Assembly: GCA_003252385.1 (NCBI GenBank)
Contig: QKEH01000085.1
Coordinates: 1 to 32,707, forward strand
Length of the DNA: 32,707 bases
From: Bacteroidota bacterium
GTDB taxonomy: Bacteria > Bacteroidota > Bacteroidia > Bacteroidales > UBA10428
Reading direction: 5' to 3'
Both the position numbers and the translations under genes were made by a program. The notes under the pieces were generated by a model. The model ran no database searches, was not told the DNA's origin, and worked only from the letters and a program-made list of their open reading frames with translations. Below are positions 15,168 through 23,317 of the stretch, piece by piece (within the stretch, counting starts at the first letter, position 1; every line of letters starts with the position of its first letter).

Positions 15168-17186
15168 ATGACAAAACCTATCATTGTAAAGGAGGATCCC
15201 TGGTTGGATCCTTATGAAAACATTATCCAACTCCGATACGAGGCTTGTTTAAACCGGAAACGGGACATAGAAAAAAGCAACGGGTCGCTAAAGGAATTTG
15301 CATCCGGGCATCTGTACTACGGATTGCATGCTACGGAGACGGGCTGGGTTCTCCGGGAGTGGGCACCCCATGCAACGGCGCTGTATTTAATTGGAGAATG
15401 CAACCAGTGGACGGAAAAACCGGAATATGCGTTCGAAGCTCTTGCGGAAGGCAATTGGCAACTGCGGTTGGAAGCAAGTGCTTTAAAGCAGAAACAACAT
15501 TTTAAACTTAAGGTGTACTGGCATGGCGGTTACGGAGAGCGGATCCCATCGTATGCATACCGCTGTGTACAGGATGAGGTAACCAAAGTGTTCGATGCGC
15601 AGGTTTGGCTGCCGGGTCAGTACCCATGGAAAGCATTGCAATGGGCCAATACGCACCAACACCCCATTATATACGAGGCTCACATTGGTATGGCAACGGA
15701 AGACGAGCGGGTAGGAACCTACAAAGAGTTTCGGGAGCTGGTTTTGCCGAGAATTGTGAAGGCCGGCTACAATACCATTCAACTTATGGCTATTCAGGAA
15801 CATCCTTATTATGGTTCATTTGGGTATCACGTGTCCAACTTTTTCGCTGCTTCTTCCCGGTTTGGCACTCCGGAAGAACTAAAGGAACTTATTGATGCAG
15901 CTCATTTAGAAGGAATAGCTGTGATTATGGATCTGGTCCATTCGCACTCTGTTAAAAACCAGATCGAAGGGCTGGGGCTTTTTGCCGGAGATCCCGCTCA
16001 ATATTTCCATGGAGATCATCGACGTGAGCATGTGGCTTGGGATTCACTCTGTTTCGATTATGGAAAAGACCATGTGCAGCACTTTCTGTTGTCCAACTGT
16101 CGTTTTTGGCTCGAAGAATATCGTTTTGACGGCTTTCGCTTCGATGGTGTAACCAGTATGCTATATTACGACCACGGTTTGGAACGCGGCTTTAATAATT
16201 ACGATGCCTATTTCGATGGGGGACAGGATGGTGATGCGTTGATATATCTAACGCTGGCCAACGAACTGATCCATGAAGTGAACCCGTATGCTATTAGCAT
16301 TGCCGAAGAGATGAGTGGCATGCCCGGATTGGCTGAACCCATGGAAAAAGGAGGAATGAGTTTTGATTACCGATTGGCCATGGGGATACCCGATTATTGG
16401 ATAAAACTAATCAAGGAACGAGCCGATGAAAACTGGAATGTGAATGAGCTCTACCACGAGCTCACCAGTCGACGAGCCTACGAAAAAACCATAGCCTATG
16501 CGGAGTCGCACGACCAGGCATTGGTAGGGGATAAAACCATTATATTTCGGTTGCTGGATAAGGAAATGTACTGGCACATGGATAAAGCCTCACAAAACCT
16601 TATTATTGACCGGGGGGTGGCCTTACATAAAATGATCCGTTTGGTCACTTTTGCCACTAACGGGGGAGGGTATCTGAATTTTATGGGCAACGAGTTTGGC
16701 CATCCGGAGTGGATCGACTTTCCTCGTGAAGGGAATAACTGGTCCTATAAATATGCGCGCCGCCAGTGGAAGTTGGCAGATCATCAGGAGCTACGATACC
16801 ACTACCTGGCCGATTTCGACCGCACCATGCTGCAACTGCAGGCTCAAACCGCTTTTCTGGACGAGCTTTGGTGCAATAAAATTCATGATAACCAAGGCGA
16901 TCAGATTTTGGCCTTTCAAAGGGGGCTACTGCTGTTCGTATTTAATTTCAATCCCGATCGTTCATTTACCGACTACGGTATCCGGGTTGCTCCGGGGAAA
17001 TACCATCTGGTTTTATGCTCGGATGCTTTGGAATTTGGAGGTTTTGGGAATGTTGATCCGAATAGCACCTATTACCCGCATCGAATAGGCGGTGTATCCG
17101 GCGATAACTGGCTTAGACTCTATCTGCCTGCACGTTCGGCACTGGTTTTGGAGCGGGTGCCACCTCATTCCGTGTATGAAGAATGA
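15168..17186 (+). CDS. glgB: 1,4-alpha-glucan branching enzyme (GH13)
   Basis: This enzyme transfers alpha-1,4 segments to make alpha-1,6 branches in glycogen. The 672-residue protein resembles the eukaryote-like GH13_8 group more than E. coli GlgB, with a short N-terminus and a CBM48-like domain (about 45-140: LREWAPHATALYLIGECNQW). The (beta/alpha)8 barrel follows, with YEAHIGM (169-175), LVHSH near 256-260, and the catalytic set Asp326 (DGFRFDGVTSM), Glu380 (IAEEMSG) and Asp449 (ESHDQAL). The C-terminal beta domain contains FNFNPDRSFTDYGI. No glgA, glgC or glgP is adjacent, so it is an isolated glycogen gene. A large palindrome stands upstream of its start; terminators isolate it from frr, and rplU has its own promoter. 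Confidence 0.95.
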   Translation: MTKPIIVKEDPWLDPYENIIQLRYEACLNRKRDIEKSNGSLKEFASGHLYYGLHATETGWVLREWAPHATALYLIGECNQWTEKPEYAFEALAEGNWQLRLEASALKQKQHFKLKVYWHGGYGERIPSYAYRCVQDEVTKVFDAQVWLPGQYPWKALQWANTHQHPIIYEAHIGMATEDERVGTYKEFRELVLPRIVKAGYNTIQLMAIQEHPYYGSFGYHVSNFFAASSRFGTPEELKELIDAAHLEGIAVIMDLVHSHSVKNQIEGLGLFAGDPAQYFHGDHRREHVAWDSLCFDYGKDHVQHFLLSNCRFWLEEYRFDGFRFDGVTSMLYYDHGLERGFNNYDAYFDGGQDGDALIYLTLANELIHEVNPYAISIAEEMSGMPGLAEPMEKGGMSFDYRLAMGIPDYWIKLIKERADENWNVNELYHELTSRRAYEKTIAYAESHDQALVGDKTIIFRLLDKEMYWHMDKASQNLIIDRGVALHKMIRLVTFATNGGGYLNFMGNEFGHPEWIDFPREGNNWSYKYARRQWKLADHQELRYHYLADFDRTMLQLQAQTAFLDELWCNKIHDNQGDQILAFQRGLLLFVFNFNPDRSFTDYGIRVAPGKYHLVLCSDALEFGGFGNVDPNSTYYPHRIGGVSGDNWLRLYLPARSALVLERVPPHSVYEE

Positions 17187-17246
17187 TATTTGAAGGGGGG
17201 AATTTTATCCAAGAGCTACCAGAAACGAAATAATTTTACGGAATTG

Positions 17247-17276
17247 TTTGAAGTTCAATATAAATTAGTATTTTTG
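17247..17276 (+). promoter_or_regulatory. Promoter of rplU-rpmA
   Basis: TTTG (17247-17250), an 18-nt spacer and TATTTTTG (17269-17276) followed by CACTCC. The core is identical to the rplM promoter over 15 nt. The mRNA leader would be about 37 nt. Confidence 0.75.
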
Positions 17277-17317
17277 CACTCCCAAGTTTTAGAAGATTTA
17301 AAAAATAAATACATTCG

Positions 17318-17704
17318 ATGTACGCAATAGTTGACATAGCTGGACAACAGTACAAAGTAGAAAAAGACCAGAAGGTTTTTGTAAATCGTCTTGAAGGCGA
17401 AGAAGGCAGTAAAGTAAGCTTCGATCAGGTGTATCTGATTGATGACAACGGAAAAGTACAAGTGGGAAGCCCGCTGGTAAAAGATACCGTTGTGTCAGCC
17501 AGTATCGTATCGCATCTGAAGGGAGATACCGTACAAGTATTTCACAAAAAACGCAGAAAAAGCTATCAAAAGCACAATGGACACCGTCAGGCACTTACCG
17601 AAATTCTGATTGAAGCTATTGGTGAGCAAAAGGCTGCTGCGAAAAAAGCGGCTCCTAAAGCTAAGAAAGCTCGAGAAGCCGACGATCAAACTGCATCGGA
17701 ATAG
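17318..17704 (+). CDS. rplU: 50S ribosomal protein L21 with charged C-terminal extension
   Basis: L21 of the large subunit. The conserved body is MYAIVDIAGQQYKVEKDQKV, VYLIDDNGKVQVGSPLV and the C-terminal signature FHKKRRKSYQKHNGHRQ with the GHRQ loop that contacts 23S rRNA. The family is normally about 103 residues; this one has 128, the extra ~23 being Ala/Lys-rich then acidic (AAAKKAAPKAKKAREADD). Such tails occur in Bacteroidota. rpmA follows after 60 nt, the usual rplU-rpmA order. Confidence 0.96.
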   Translation: MYAIVDIAGQQYKVEKDQKVFVNRLEGEEGSKVSFDQVYLIDDNGKVQVGSPLVKDTVVSASIVSHLKGDTVQVFHKKRRKSYQKHNGHRQALTEILIEAIGEQKAAAKKAAPKAKKAREADDQTASE

Positions 17705-17764
17705 TACCGGCAATTGGTGCGAAGCAACATAGATTAGAAGAATAATACGAAAAAATAAAATAAC

Positions 17765-18025
17765 ATGGCACATAAGAAAGGAGCCGGTAGTTCACGTAAT
17801 GGTCGCGAATCGGAAAGTAAACGACTTGGAGTAAAAGTCTACGGAGGTCAAACTGCAAAAGCAGGAAACATCCTGGTACGTCAACGTGGAACCCAGCATA
17901 ATCCAGGAGCTAATGTTGGAATTGGCAAAGACCACACCCTGTTTGCCCTTGTGAGCGGTACGGTAGAGTTTAAAAAGAGAAGAGATAATAAGTCTTTTGT
18001 TTCTGTAATTCCCGCTGCAGAATAG
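17765..18025 (+). CDS. rpmA: 50S ribosomal protein L27
   Basis: L27 (86 residues), whose N-terminal tail reaches the peptidyl-transferase centre. The sequence starts [20 protein letters not shown] directly, without the cleavable extension of Firmicutes, and contains [10 protein letters not shown] and [21 protein letters not shown] clear terminator follows 19 nt after the stop, so rplU-rpmA is a two-gene unit. Confidence 0.97.
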   Translation: MAHKKGAGSSRNGRESESKRLGVKVYGGQTAKAGNILVRQRGTQHNPGANVGIGKDHTLFALVSGTVEFKKRRDNKSFVSVIPAAE

Positions 18026-18044
18026 AAACTTAGCATTACGAAAT

Positions 18045-18090
18045 AAATCTCCTGTATAGTTCACTGCGTGTACTTACAGGAGATTTTCTT
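18045..18090 (+). terminator. Terminator after rpmA
   Basis: AAATCTCCTGTA (18045-18056) pairs with TACAGGAGATTT across an 18-19-nt loop (3' arm ending at 18086), followed by TCTTT. The stem is long, but the loop is large and the T tract imperfect. Read-through into serS, 22 nt downstream, is possible. Confidence 0.7.
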
Positions 18091-18111
18091 TATACAGAAC
18101 ATCAGAAACCT

Positions 18112-19386
18112 ATGCTTACCATACATACCATTCGTGAGAACAGTCAGGAGGTCATTGACCGGTTGAAAGTAAAGAATTTCGATGCTACCGAACTAGTGTC
18201 GCGGATAACGATCATGGATCGGGAACGTCGCGATTTGCAAAACGAGGCCAACTCCGCGGAGAACGAGATGAATACCTTGTCGAAAAGCATTGGGTTGTTG
18301 TTCAAAGAGGGAAAACAGGATGAGGCCAATGCAGCTCGCGAAAGAACCAGTTCGCTAAAGGAGCGCATTAAAGAGTTAAATGCCCAGCTTGCCACTAAGG
18401 AGCAAGGTTTAAATGAGTTGATTGTTTTGTTGCCCAATTTGCCTCACGCATCGGTGCCGGTGGGCAAAAGTGCTGCCGATAATAAAGAAATCCGTAGCGG
18501 CGGGGTATGCCGGGATCTGGGATCGGAAGCTTTGCCTCATTGGGAATTGGCCGATAAGTACAAAATTATCGATTTTGAGTTAGGTGTTAAGATAACCGGA
18601 GCAGGTTTTCCAGTATATAGGGGCAAAGGCGCCCGGTTACAACGTGCATTGATCAACTTCTTTCTCGACGAAAATCAGAAGGCCGGATACGAAGAAGTGT
18701 TGCCACCTTTGGTGGTGAATCAGGATTCGGGGTATGGTACCGGACAGCTGCCCGATAAGGAAGGTCAGATGTACCATGTTACTGAAGATAATTTCTACTT
18801 GATACCAACCGCCGAAGTGCCGGTAACCAACATATACCGCGATGTTATCCTCCAGGATGAAGATTTTCCGGTAAAAAACACGGCCTATACCCCCTGTTTT
18901 CGTCGTGAGGCAGGTTCCTACGGTAAGGATGTGCGCGGGTTAAATCGTTTGCATCAATTCGATAAAGTGGAGATAGTTCAGATTGAACATCCCAACAGGT
19001 CGTACCAGACCCTGGAGCAAATGGTGGATCATGTAGAGAAACTGCTGATAAAGCTCGAGTTACCCTACCGAATTGTGCAATTGTGTGGTGGGGATATGAG
19101 CTTTACCTCGGCATTGACCTATGATTTTGAAGTGTACTCGGCAGCGCAGAAACGTTGGTTGGAGGTGAGTTCGGTTTCCAACTTTGAATCGTTTCAGGCC
19201 AACCGCTTGAAGTTGCGCTATCGGGATAAAGAAACCAAGAAGACCCTGCTTGCCCATACCCTCAATGGTAGTTCCCTGGCATTGCCCCGAATTGTGGCTG
19301 CCCTGCTGGAAAATAATCAGACCGGAGCCGGTATTGCTATTCCAAAGGTACTTCAGGAGTATACCGGTTTTGCAATAATTGATTAG
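18112..19386 (+). CDS. serS: Seryl-tRNA synthetase
   Basis: Class II aminoacyl-tRNA synthetase that charges tRNA-Ser (and tRNA-Sec where present). The 424 residues comprise an N-terminal antiparallel coiled-coil arm (about 1-105) that grips the long variable arm of tRNA-Ser, then the catalytic domain. Recognisable elements are DLGSEALPHWEL, the motif-1 region, PTAEVPVTN (serine-binding TAE), motif 2 TPCFRREAGSYGKDVRGLNR, and motif 3 LNGSSLALPRIVAALLENNQ. The start ATG is 22 nt after the rpmA terminator. It ends 12 bp from the stop of a convergent gene, with no terminator between. Confidence 0.97.
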   Translation: MLTIHTIRENSQEVIDRLKVKNFDATELVSRITIMDRERRDLQNEANSAENEMNTLSKSIGLLFKEGKQDEANAARERTSSLKERIKELNAQLATKEQGLNELIVLLPNLPHASVPVGKSAADNKEIRSGGVCRDLGSEALPHWELADKYKIIDFELGVKITGAGFPVYRGKGARLQRALINFFLDENQKAGYEEVLPPLVVNQDSGYGTGQLPDKEGQMYHVTEDNFYLIPTAEVPVTNIYRDVILQDEDFPVKNTAYTPCFRREAGSYGKDVRGLNRLHQFDKVEIVQIEHPNRSYQTLEQMVDHVEKLLIKLELPYRIVQLCGGDMSFTSALTYDFEVYSAAQKRWLEVSSVSNFESFQANRLKLRYRDKETKKTLLAHTLNGSSLALPRIVAALLENNQTGAGIAIPKVLQEYTGFAIID

Positions 19387-19398
19387 CTGGTACTGATT

Positions 19399-19911
19399 CT
19401 AATCTACTACCTTGTAGGCAAGTTCACGTATACGTGCGTCAACCTTCAGATGGTGCGAAAGGGTATTTCCGGTGTGCATTTCGAACTTGATAGTGCCATC
19501 GCGGATAATAAAATTGATGCAGGAGCCATTTGCCAGTTGACCTTCCATTTCGGTGATCAGAAGGGTAGGTTTGTCGCTTATTTTTTGAACTACATCGGGC
19601 ATAAAACGCGTTTGCCAGTGTCCAAGAAAAAGCATATGACACGGCTTAATTTCTTCTGCAGTATTGATGTTTTCCACCACAATATTTTGAGCACCCACTT
19701 TCTTTCCCGCCGTGATCCTTACCAATTCATCGTAAACACTGCGATGACCCACCACCTGAATTAGAAAATCACCGGTTTTAGACGATTCGGGCCAATCGAA
19801 AAACTTCGTGAAGTTGTACAGGAATAAGCCTATATATTTTTCTTCCTGAGCCTGTAAGGAGCCCAACAGACAGAAAAATGACAGAACCCATAGTAGTAGT
19901 AGTTTCGGCAT
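19399..19911 (-). CDS. YfiR-family (DUF4154) periplasmic protein
   Basis: A 170-residue exported protein: signal peptide at residues 1-21 (LLLLWVLSFFCLLGSLQAQ), then a DUF4154/YfiR-like domain. Hallmarks are YNFTKFFDWPESSKTGDFLIQVVG near 32-55 (partly quoted), KVGAQNIVVENI and LLITEMEGQLANGSCINFI with RDGTIKFEMH toward the C-terminus. In Pseudomonas YfiR is the periplasmic repressor of the diguanylate cyclase YfiN. Here no GGDEF gene is nearby. Instead the gene follows the OmpL47-like gene by 3 nt and must be co-translated with it, so a different partner is likely. Confidence 0.85.
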   Translation of the reverse strand: MPKLLLLWVLSFFCLLGSLQAQEEKYIGLFLYNFTKFFDWPESSKTGDFLIQVVGHRSVYDELVRITAGKKVGAQNIVVENINTAEEIKPCHMLFLGHWQTRFMPDVVQKISDKPTLLITEMEGQLANGSCINFIIRDGTIKFEMHTGNTLSHHLKVDARIRELAYKVVD

Positions 19912-19914
19912 AGA

Positions 19915-21666
19915 TTACTGTTCAATTGCAAATTTGACATCTTCAGACTGCGTGTTGCCTAATACATCAATGGCCCGAATGGTAATGGAATAGTTGTTTG
20001 GGAGCAAACCTTTGATCGGGTTTTCCGTTTTCACTGCACCACCGTTGATGGTGTACTCGATACGTTCCCCTCCCGAGCGGGCATCGGTGGCAGCAATGTA
20101 TATCATGGCATTGGTAGGATAGATGGTGTAGTCTTCGTCGCGCACTTTTTTGGTACCGATAGGGTCTACACTGAAGTGGTAATGTACTTTAGGCCCTTCA
20201 TTGTCTACGTACAATTTGAGTTCTTTTTCTCCTTCCAGGTTATTTACCTGATCACGGGCTGTATATCGGATGGTATGTAATCCGGAACCTTCAACAACAA
20301 ATGGGGAGTTGTACTTAACAGAGGGCTGATTATCCAGGGTATAGGTAATTTCTTTAATGCCCGACGATTCATCGGTAGCGCTTAACTGCAGGCTTGTCTT
20401 AGACGAAACGAACAGGGTATCACGTGAGGTGAACTGGGGATTTCCAATGTGCAGGTTGCTGTTGGGCGGTGTGGGGTCGCAGAAGAAAGCCTGTAGTGCA
20501 GCATTGGATGAATTACCCACATAATCAGCTGCCTGAACCCGAATGTAGTGCAAACCTTTTTTGTCGAGCGAGAAGGGCGCCTTGTAGAGTTGGTCTACGG
20601 TACTGGTATTGATGCTGTAGTGGATGGTATTTACCCCCGATTTGGCATCATCGGCCGTAATTTTAAATTGTGCTGAGGTGGATACATAGTTGTACTGCCC
20701 CTGATAGCTATCATTCATCACTTCCAGTTTTACCTCGGGCGGCTCACGGTCCACATAGAACTCAAAATTGAGATTGTTTTCTTCCCCTACCTTCATGCCA
20801 TCATCGCCTCCAATTTTCTGCATGTTTTCTTTGTTGCCTAATTGATCGATCGCGTAATAGCTGATTACCGATTTGTCATCGGCTAAAACTTTAACGGGAA
20901 TAGGGCCTGTATATAGTTTGGGCGAACCTTCATTAATCTGATAATAAATGGCTTTTACGCCGGAAAGTTGATCTTCGCTGGTGAGTTTAATGGTTGCGTT
21001 AACCGAAACGTATTGCTCGTTGGTATTGCCCAGAATCTCATAGTTGGTTTTGGGAGGGGTGTTGTCCACGTAAAAGGTTTCGTCCTGTTCAGCTTCCAGG
21101 TTGCCTACCTTGTCGGTGGCTTGGTATTTCAATTGGTTTTCTCCCTCGTTAAAACGGGTAAGCGGGCTGGAATAGTCGGCATAGGGAGATCCGTTCAGGC
21201 TGTATTGCAGGCGTGCAATTCCGGAAACCGCATCGTGGCTGGTGAGCTCAATTTCCAACGCGCTGGAATAGTATTTTTTGCCCTCAATGGTCTTGGTGGC
21301 TGCCTTTTGGAAAGCGGCTTTGGAAACGGGTGCAAGACCATCGGCATAGAGTTCGAAGATGACGTCCTGCAAGGGGTAAATGGTCTTTTTGGTTGCTGTA
21401 TCCACCGCCGAAGGCGATCGGAAGGTGTTGTATCCTTCGGTATCCAGATACATGGGATTGGAGTACCTGGCGGAGGAATCGCTGAACAGTCTGAATTTTT
21501 TTGAATTGGCATCTGGGGAGGTGGAGATCCATAGGTAGATTCCTGCTTCCTTTTGAATATAAATTTTATGGTCGTCCGATTGGTATACTCCTTTGTTCGA
21601 GGGTTGGGAAAGGAGGGCAAGTGCTCCTGCCAGGGAAACCACCAGGAATGCAAGAATTCTTTTCAT
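19915..21666 (-). CDS. Secreted repeat protein with OmpL47-like beta-sandwich repeats
   Basis: A 583-residue secreted protein. The signal peptide is residues 1-21; a unique N-terminal region (about 22-110) follows, then five copies of a ~90-residue Ig-like repeat. Each repeat follows the pattern: A(T/D)D..SG...I.Y.(I/L)NG or similar, then Y..P(I/F/L), then G.H.I.Y.A.D..GN, then a linker of the form FYVD(N/R).PP. This is the pattern of OmpL47-type and related bacterial Ig-like domains found in surface proteins. There is no C-terminal anchor or sorting signal that I can see, so it may stay in the periplasm or attach to another protein. The first gene of a two-gene unit with the YfiR-like protein. 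Confidence 0.8.
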   Translation of the reverse strand: MKRILAFLVVSLAGALALLSQPSNKGVYQSDDHKIYIQKEAGIYLWISTSPDANSKKFRLFSDSSARYSNPMYLDTEGYNTFRSPSAVDTATKKTIYPLQDVIFELYADGLAPVSKAAFQKAATKTIEGKKYYSSALEIELTSHDAVSGIARLQYSLNGSPYADYSSPLTRFNEGENQLKYQATDKVGNLEAEQDETFYVDNTPPKTNYEILGNTNEQYVSVNATIKLTSEDQLSGVKAIYYQINEGSPKLYTGPIPVKVLADDKSVISYYAIDQLGNKENMQKIGGDDGMKVGEENNLNFEFYVDREPPEVKLEVMNDSYQGQYNYVSTSAQFKITADDAKSGVNTIHYSINTSTVDQLYKAPFSLDKKGLHYIRVQAADYVGNSSNAALQAFFCDPTPPNSNLHIGNPQFTSRDTLFVSSKTSLQLSATDESSGIKEITYTLDNQPSVKYNSPFVVEGSGLHTIRYTARDQVNNLEGEKELKLYVDNEGPKVHYHFSVDPIGTKKVRDEDYTIYPTNAMIYIAATDARSGGERIEYTINGGAVKTENPIKGLLPNNYSITIRAIDVLGNTQSEDVKFAIEQ

Positions 21667-21866
21667 GTAGAACGAATATTAAATGGAAACTCAATATAGT
21701 AAAAAAAACGCACAGTATCAGCATGAGAAATGTCATTCAATTTCTGTAGGATGAGGGATGCAGGAATGGCTTCAAGAGGCTAACCTTCATGGCATTGACT
21801 GCTTGCTGGCGGGATATCGGTATACGATGTTTTCGCTTTCAGGTTAGGGGAGGGAAAGGAAAATCT

Positions 21867-21874
21867 TATATTTG
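21867..21874 (+). promoter_or_regulatory. -7 box of the heptose kinase gene
   Basis: TATATTTG is a perfect -7 element; I see no good -33 partner. It puts the transcript start near 21880, so translation must begin at ATG 21892 and the mRNA has a very short leader. Confidence 0.5.
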
Positions 21875-21891
21875 TGCCAAAATTCAGATTC

Positions 21892-22902
21892 ATGGCAGAA
21901 AAAAAATTCTTACAAGATATTCTCAGCGACTTTCAGGGTAAAACGATCCTTATTGTGGGAGATGTGATGGTGGATGAATACCTCTGGGGCGATGTGAGCC
22001 GGATTTCGCCGGAAGCTCCGGTACCGGTGGTTTCCTGTACAGCACGGGAGCATCGCATGGGAGGCGCGGCCAACGTAGCGATCAATATCAAAGCTTTGGG
22101 GGCTTCTCCTATAATGTGTTCGGTAATTGGTGAGGATGCCATTGGGGCAATTTACCGCGGGTTATTGCAGGAATGGGGAATGACCGATGAGGGGATTGTA
22201 CAGAGTGCTTTGCGGCCTACCACGGTTAAAACCCGGGTTATTGGGAACCATCAGCATTTACTTCGGGTCGATCAGGAGATCACCCATTTTCTGGATGCAA
22301 ATCTGGAATCGCTTCTCATGGATCGGGTTCGACAAATTGTGAATAGGCAACCCATCGATGCCATTATTTTTCAGGATTACGACAAAGGGGTTTTAACCCC
22401 GGGGCTGATAAACGGTGTTTCTGATTTAGCCAGGGAAAAGAAGATCCCAACATTGGTGGATCCGAAGAAGAGAAGCTTTTTAGCGTATAAAGGGGTCAGT
22501 CTTTTTAAGCCCAACTTTAAGGAATTTGTGGAGGGTTTGAATCTGGATCTGAAGAAGAGCGACTCGGAAGGAATCTTTAGAGCCGCACAAAAAGAACTGC
22601 ATACTAAAAACCAGATTGAAATTGTGATGATTACCCTTTCGGAACAGGGGGTTTTTGTGAGCACCGGAAACGAGTATAAAATATTACCTGCCGAAAGACG
22701 TGATATTGCTGATGTTTCCGGGGCGGGCGATACGGTGATATCCGTAACCGCTTTGTGCCTGGCAAGTGGCATGGGTCCTTTTAGAACCGCACTGTTGGCG
22801 AATATAGCCGGAGGTCTGGTGTGCGAGAAAATAGGAGTGGTTCCTATTACGGCTGAGATGTTTCTCAACGATCGTAGAAATCCTTCGCTTACCGTAGCGT
22901 GA
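21892..22902 (+). CDS. rfaE1: D-glycero-beta-D-manno-heptose-7-phosphate kinase-type PfkB kinase (RfaE1/HldA domain)
   Basis: A PfkB/ribokinase-fold kinase matching the first domain of HldE/RfaE, which phosphorylates heptose-7-phosphate at C1 during ADP-heptose synthesis for lipopolysaccharide. Diagnostic parts are LIVGDVMVDEYLWGDVSRISPEAPVPV (partly quoted), HRMGGAANVAINIKALGA, FQDYDKGVLTPGLI, PTLVDPKK and the catalytic DVSGAGDTVISVTALCLASG with the anion-hole GAGD and its Asp base. The protein is 336 residues from ATG 21892 and stops after the kinase, lacking the nucleotidyltransferase half of E. coli HldE; a separate rfaE2 is expected elsewhere. The start is set by the -7 box just upstream. 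Confidence 0.88.
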   Translation: MAEKKFLQDILSDFQGKTILIVGDVMVDEYLWGDVSRISPEAPVPVVSCTAREHRMGGAANVAINIKALGASPIMCSVIGEDAIGAIYRGLLQEWGMTDEGIVQSALRPTTVKTRVIGNHQHLLRVDQEITHFLDANLESLLMDRVRQIVNRQPIDAIIFQDYDKGVLTPGLINGVSDLAREKKIPTLVDPKKRSFLAYKGVSLFKPNFKEFVEGLNLDLKKSDSEGIFRAAQKELHTKNQIEIVMITLSEQGVFVSTGNEYKILPAERRDIADVSGAGDTVISVTALCLASGMGPFRTALLANIAGGLVCEKIGVVPITAEMFLNDRRNPSLTVA

Positions 22903-22904
22903 CG

Positions 22905-23102
22905 TTACAAGGAGTTGAGCTTAACTTCGGCTTGTAAATGGCGGATACGTTCTTCTATTTCCTGCATATCTTTCCACAGGGAACTGGTATCGGCACCTTC
23001 TCGTTCGAGCTCCCGGATAAACTCCAAATTGCGTTTTAAATACCGCTGGTATTCGCCAATTATCGAGAAGATCTTTGGTTTGTTTTCCTCTAGTGATCTC
23101 AT
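22905..23102 (-). CDS. Small coiled-coil protein, hypothetical
   Basis: A 65-residue, highly charged protein, almost certainly all helical, with Leu/Ile heptads through EYQRYLKRNLEFIRELEREG and MQEIEERIRHLQAEV and a Trp in the middle linker. I do not recognise a family. The stop codon is 2 nt from the stop of the convergent kinase gene, a tight arrangement that supports a real gene. The start ATG (23102) has no obvious ribosome-binding site. It may be a dimeric adaptor or chaperone-like protein. An open frame on the other strand over the same region is less protein-like. Confidence 0.5.
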   Translation of the reverse strand: MRSLEENKPKIFSIIGEYQRYLKRNLEFIRELEREGADTSSLWKDMQEIEERIRHLQAEVKLNSL

Positions 23103-23317
23103 ACGTATTACTTGAAATGAAACGGAGTTTCAAGAATGTTTCTGTAAATACGTAAGAATGATTTTTTCGTTCGGTTTTTTGCTAAAAATGGAGGTCTCTC
23201 TCCATACATCATGTTCTGAAAATATGGTGAAAGTTCCATGGAAATGCCGCCTGGTACAAGAAAGGGGAGGCAAAATTTCTACATGAGACAGGCTTGTCCA
23301 AAGGTTGGATCGGGCGA

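Noticed and set aside
20968-21504. 178-codon plus-strand open frame antisense to the OmpL47-like gene
   Set aside because: The Val/Gly-rich repetitive product arises from the antisense of the repeat codons; no start signal.
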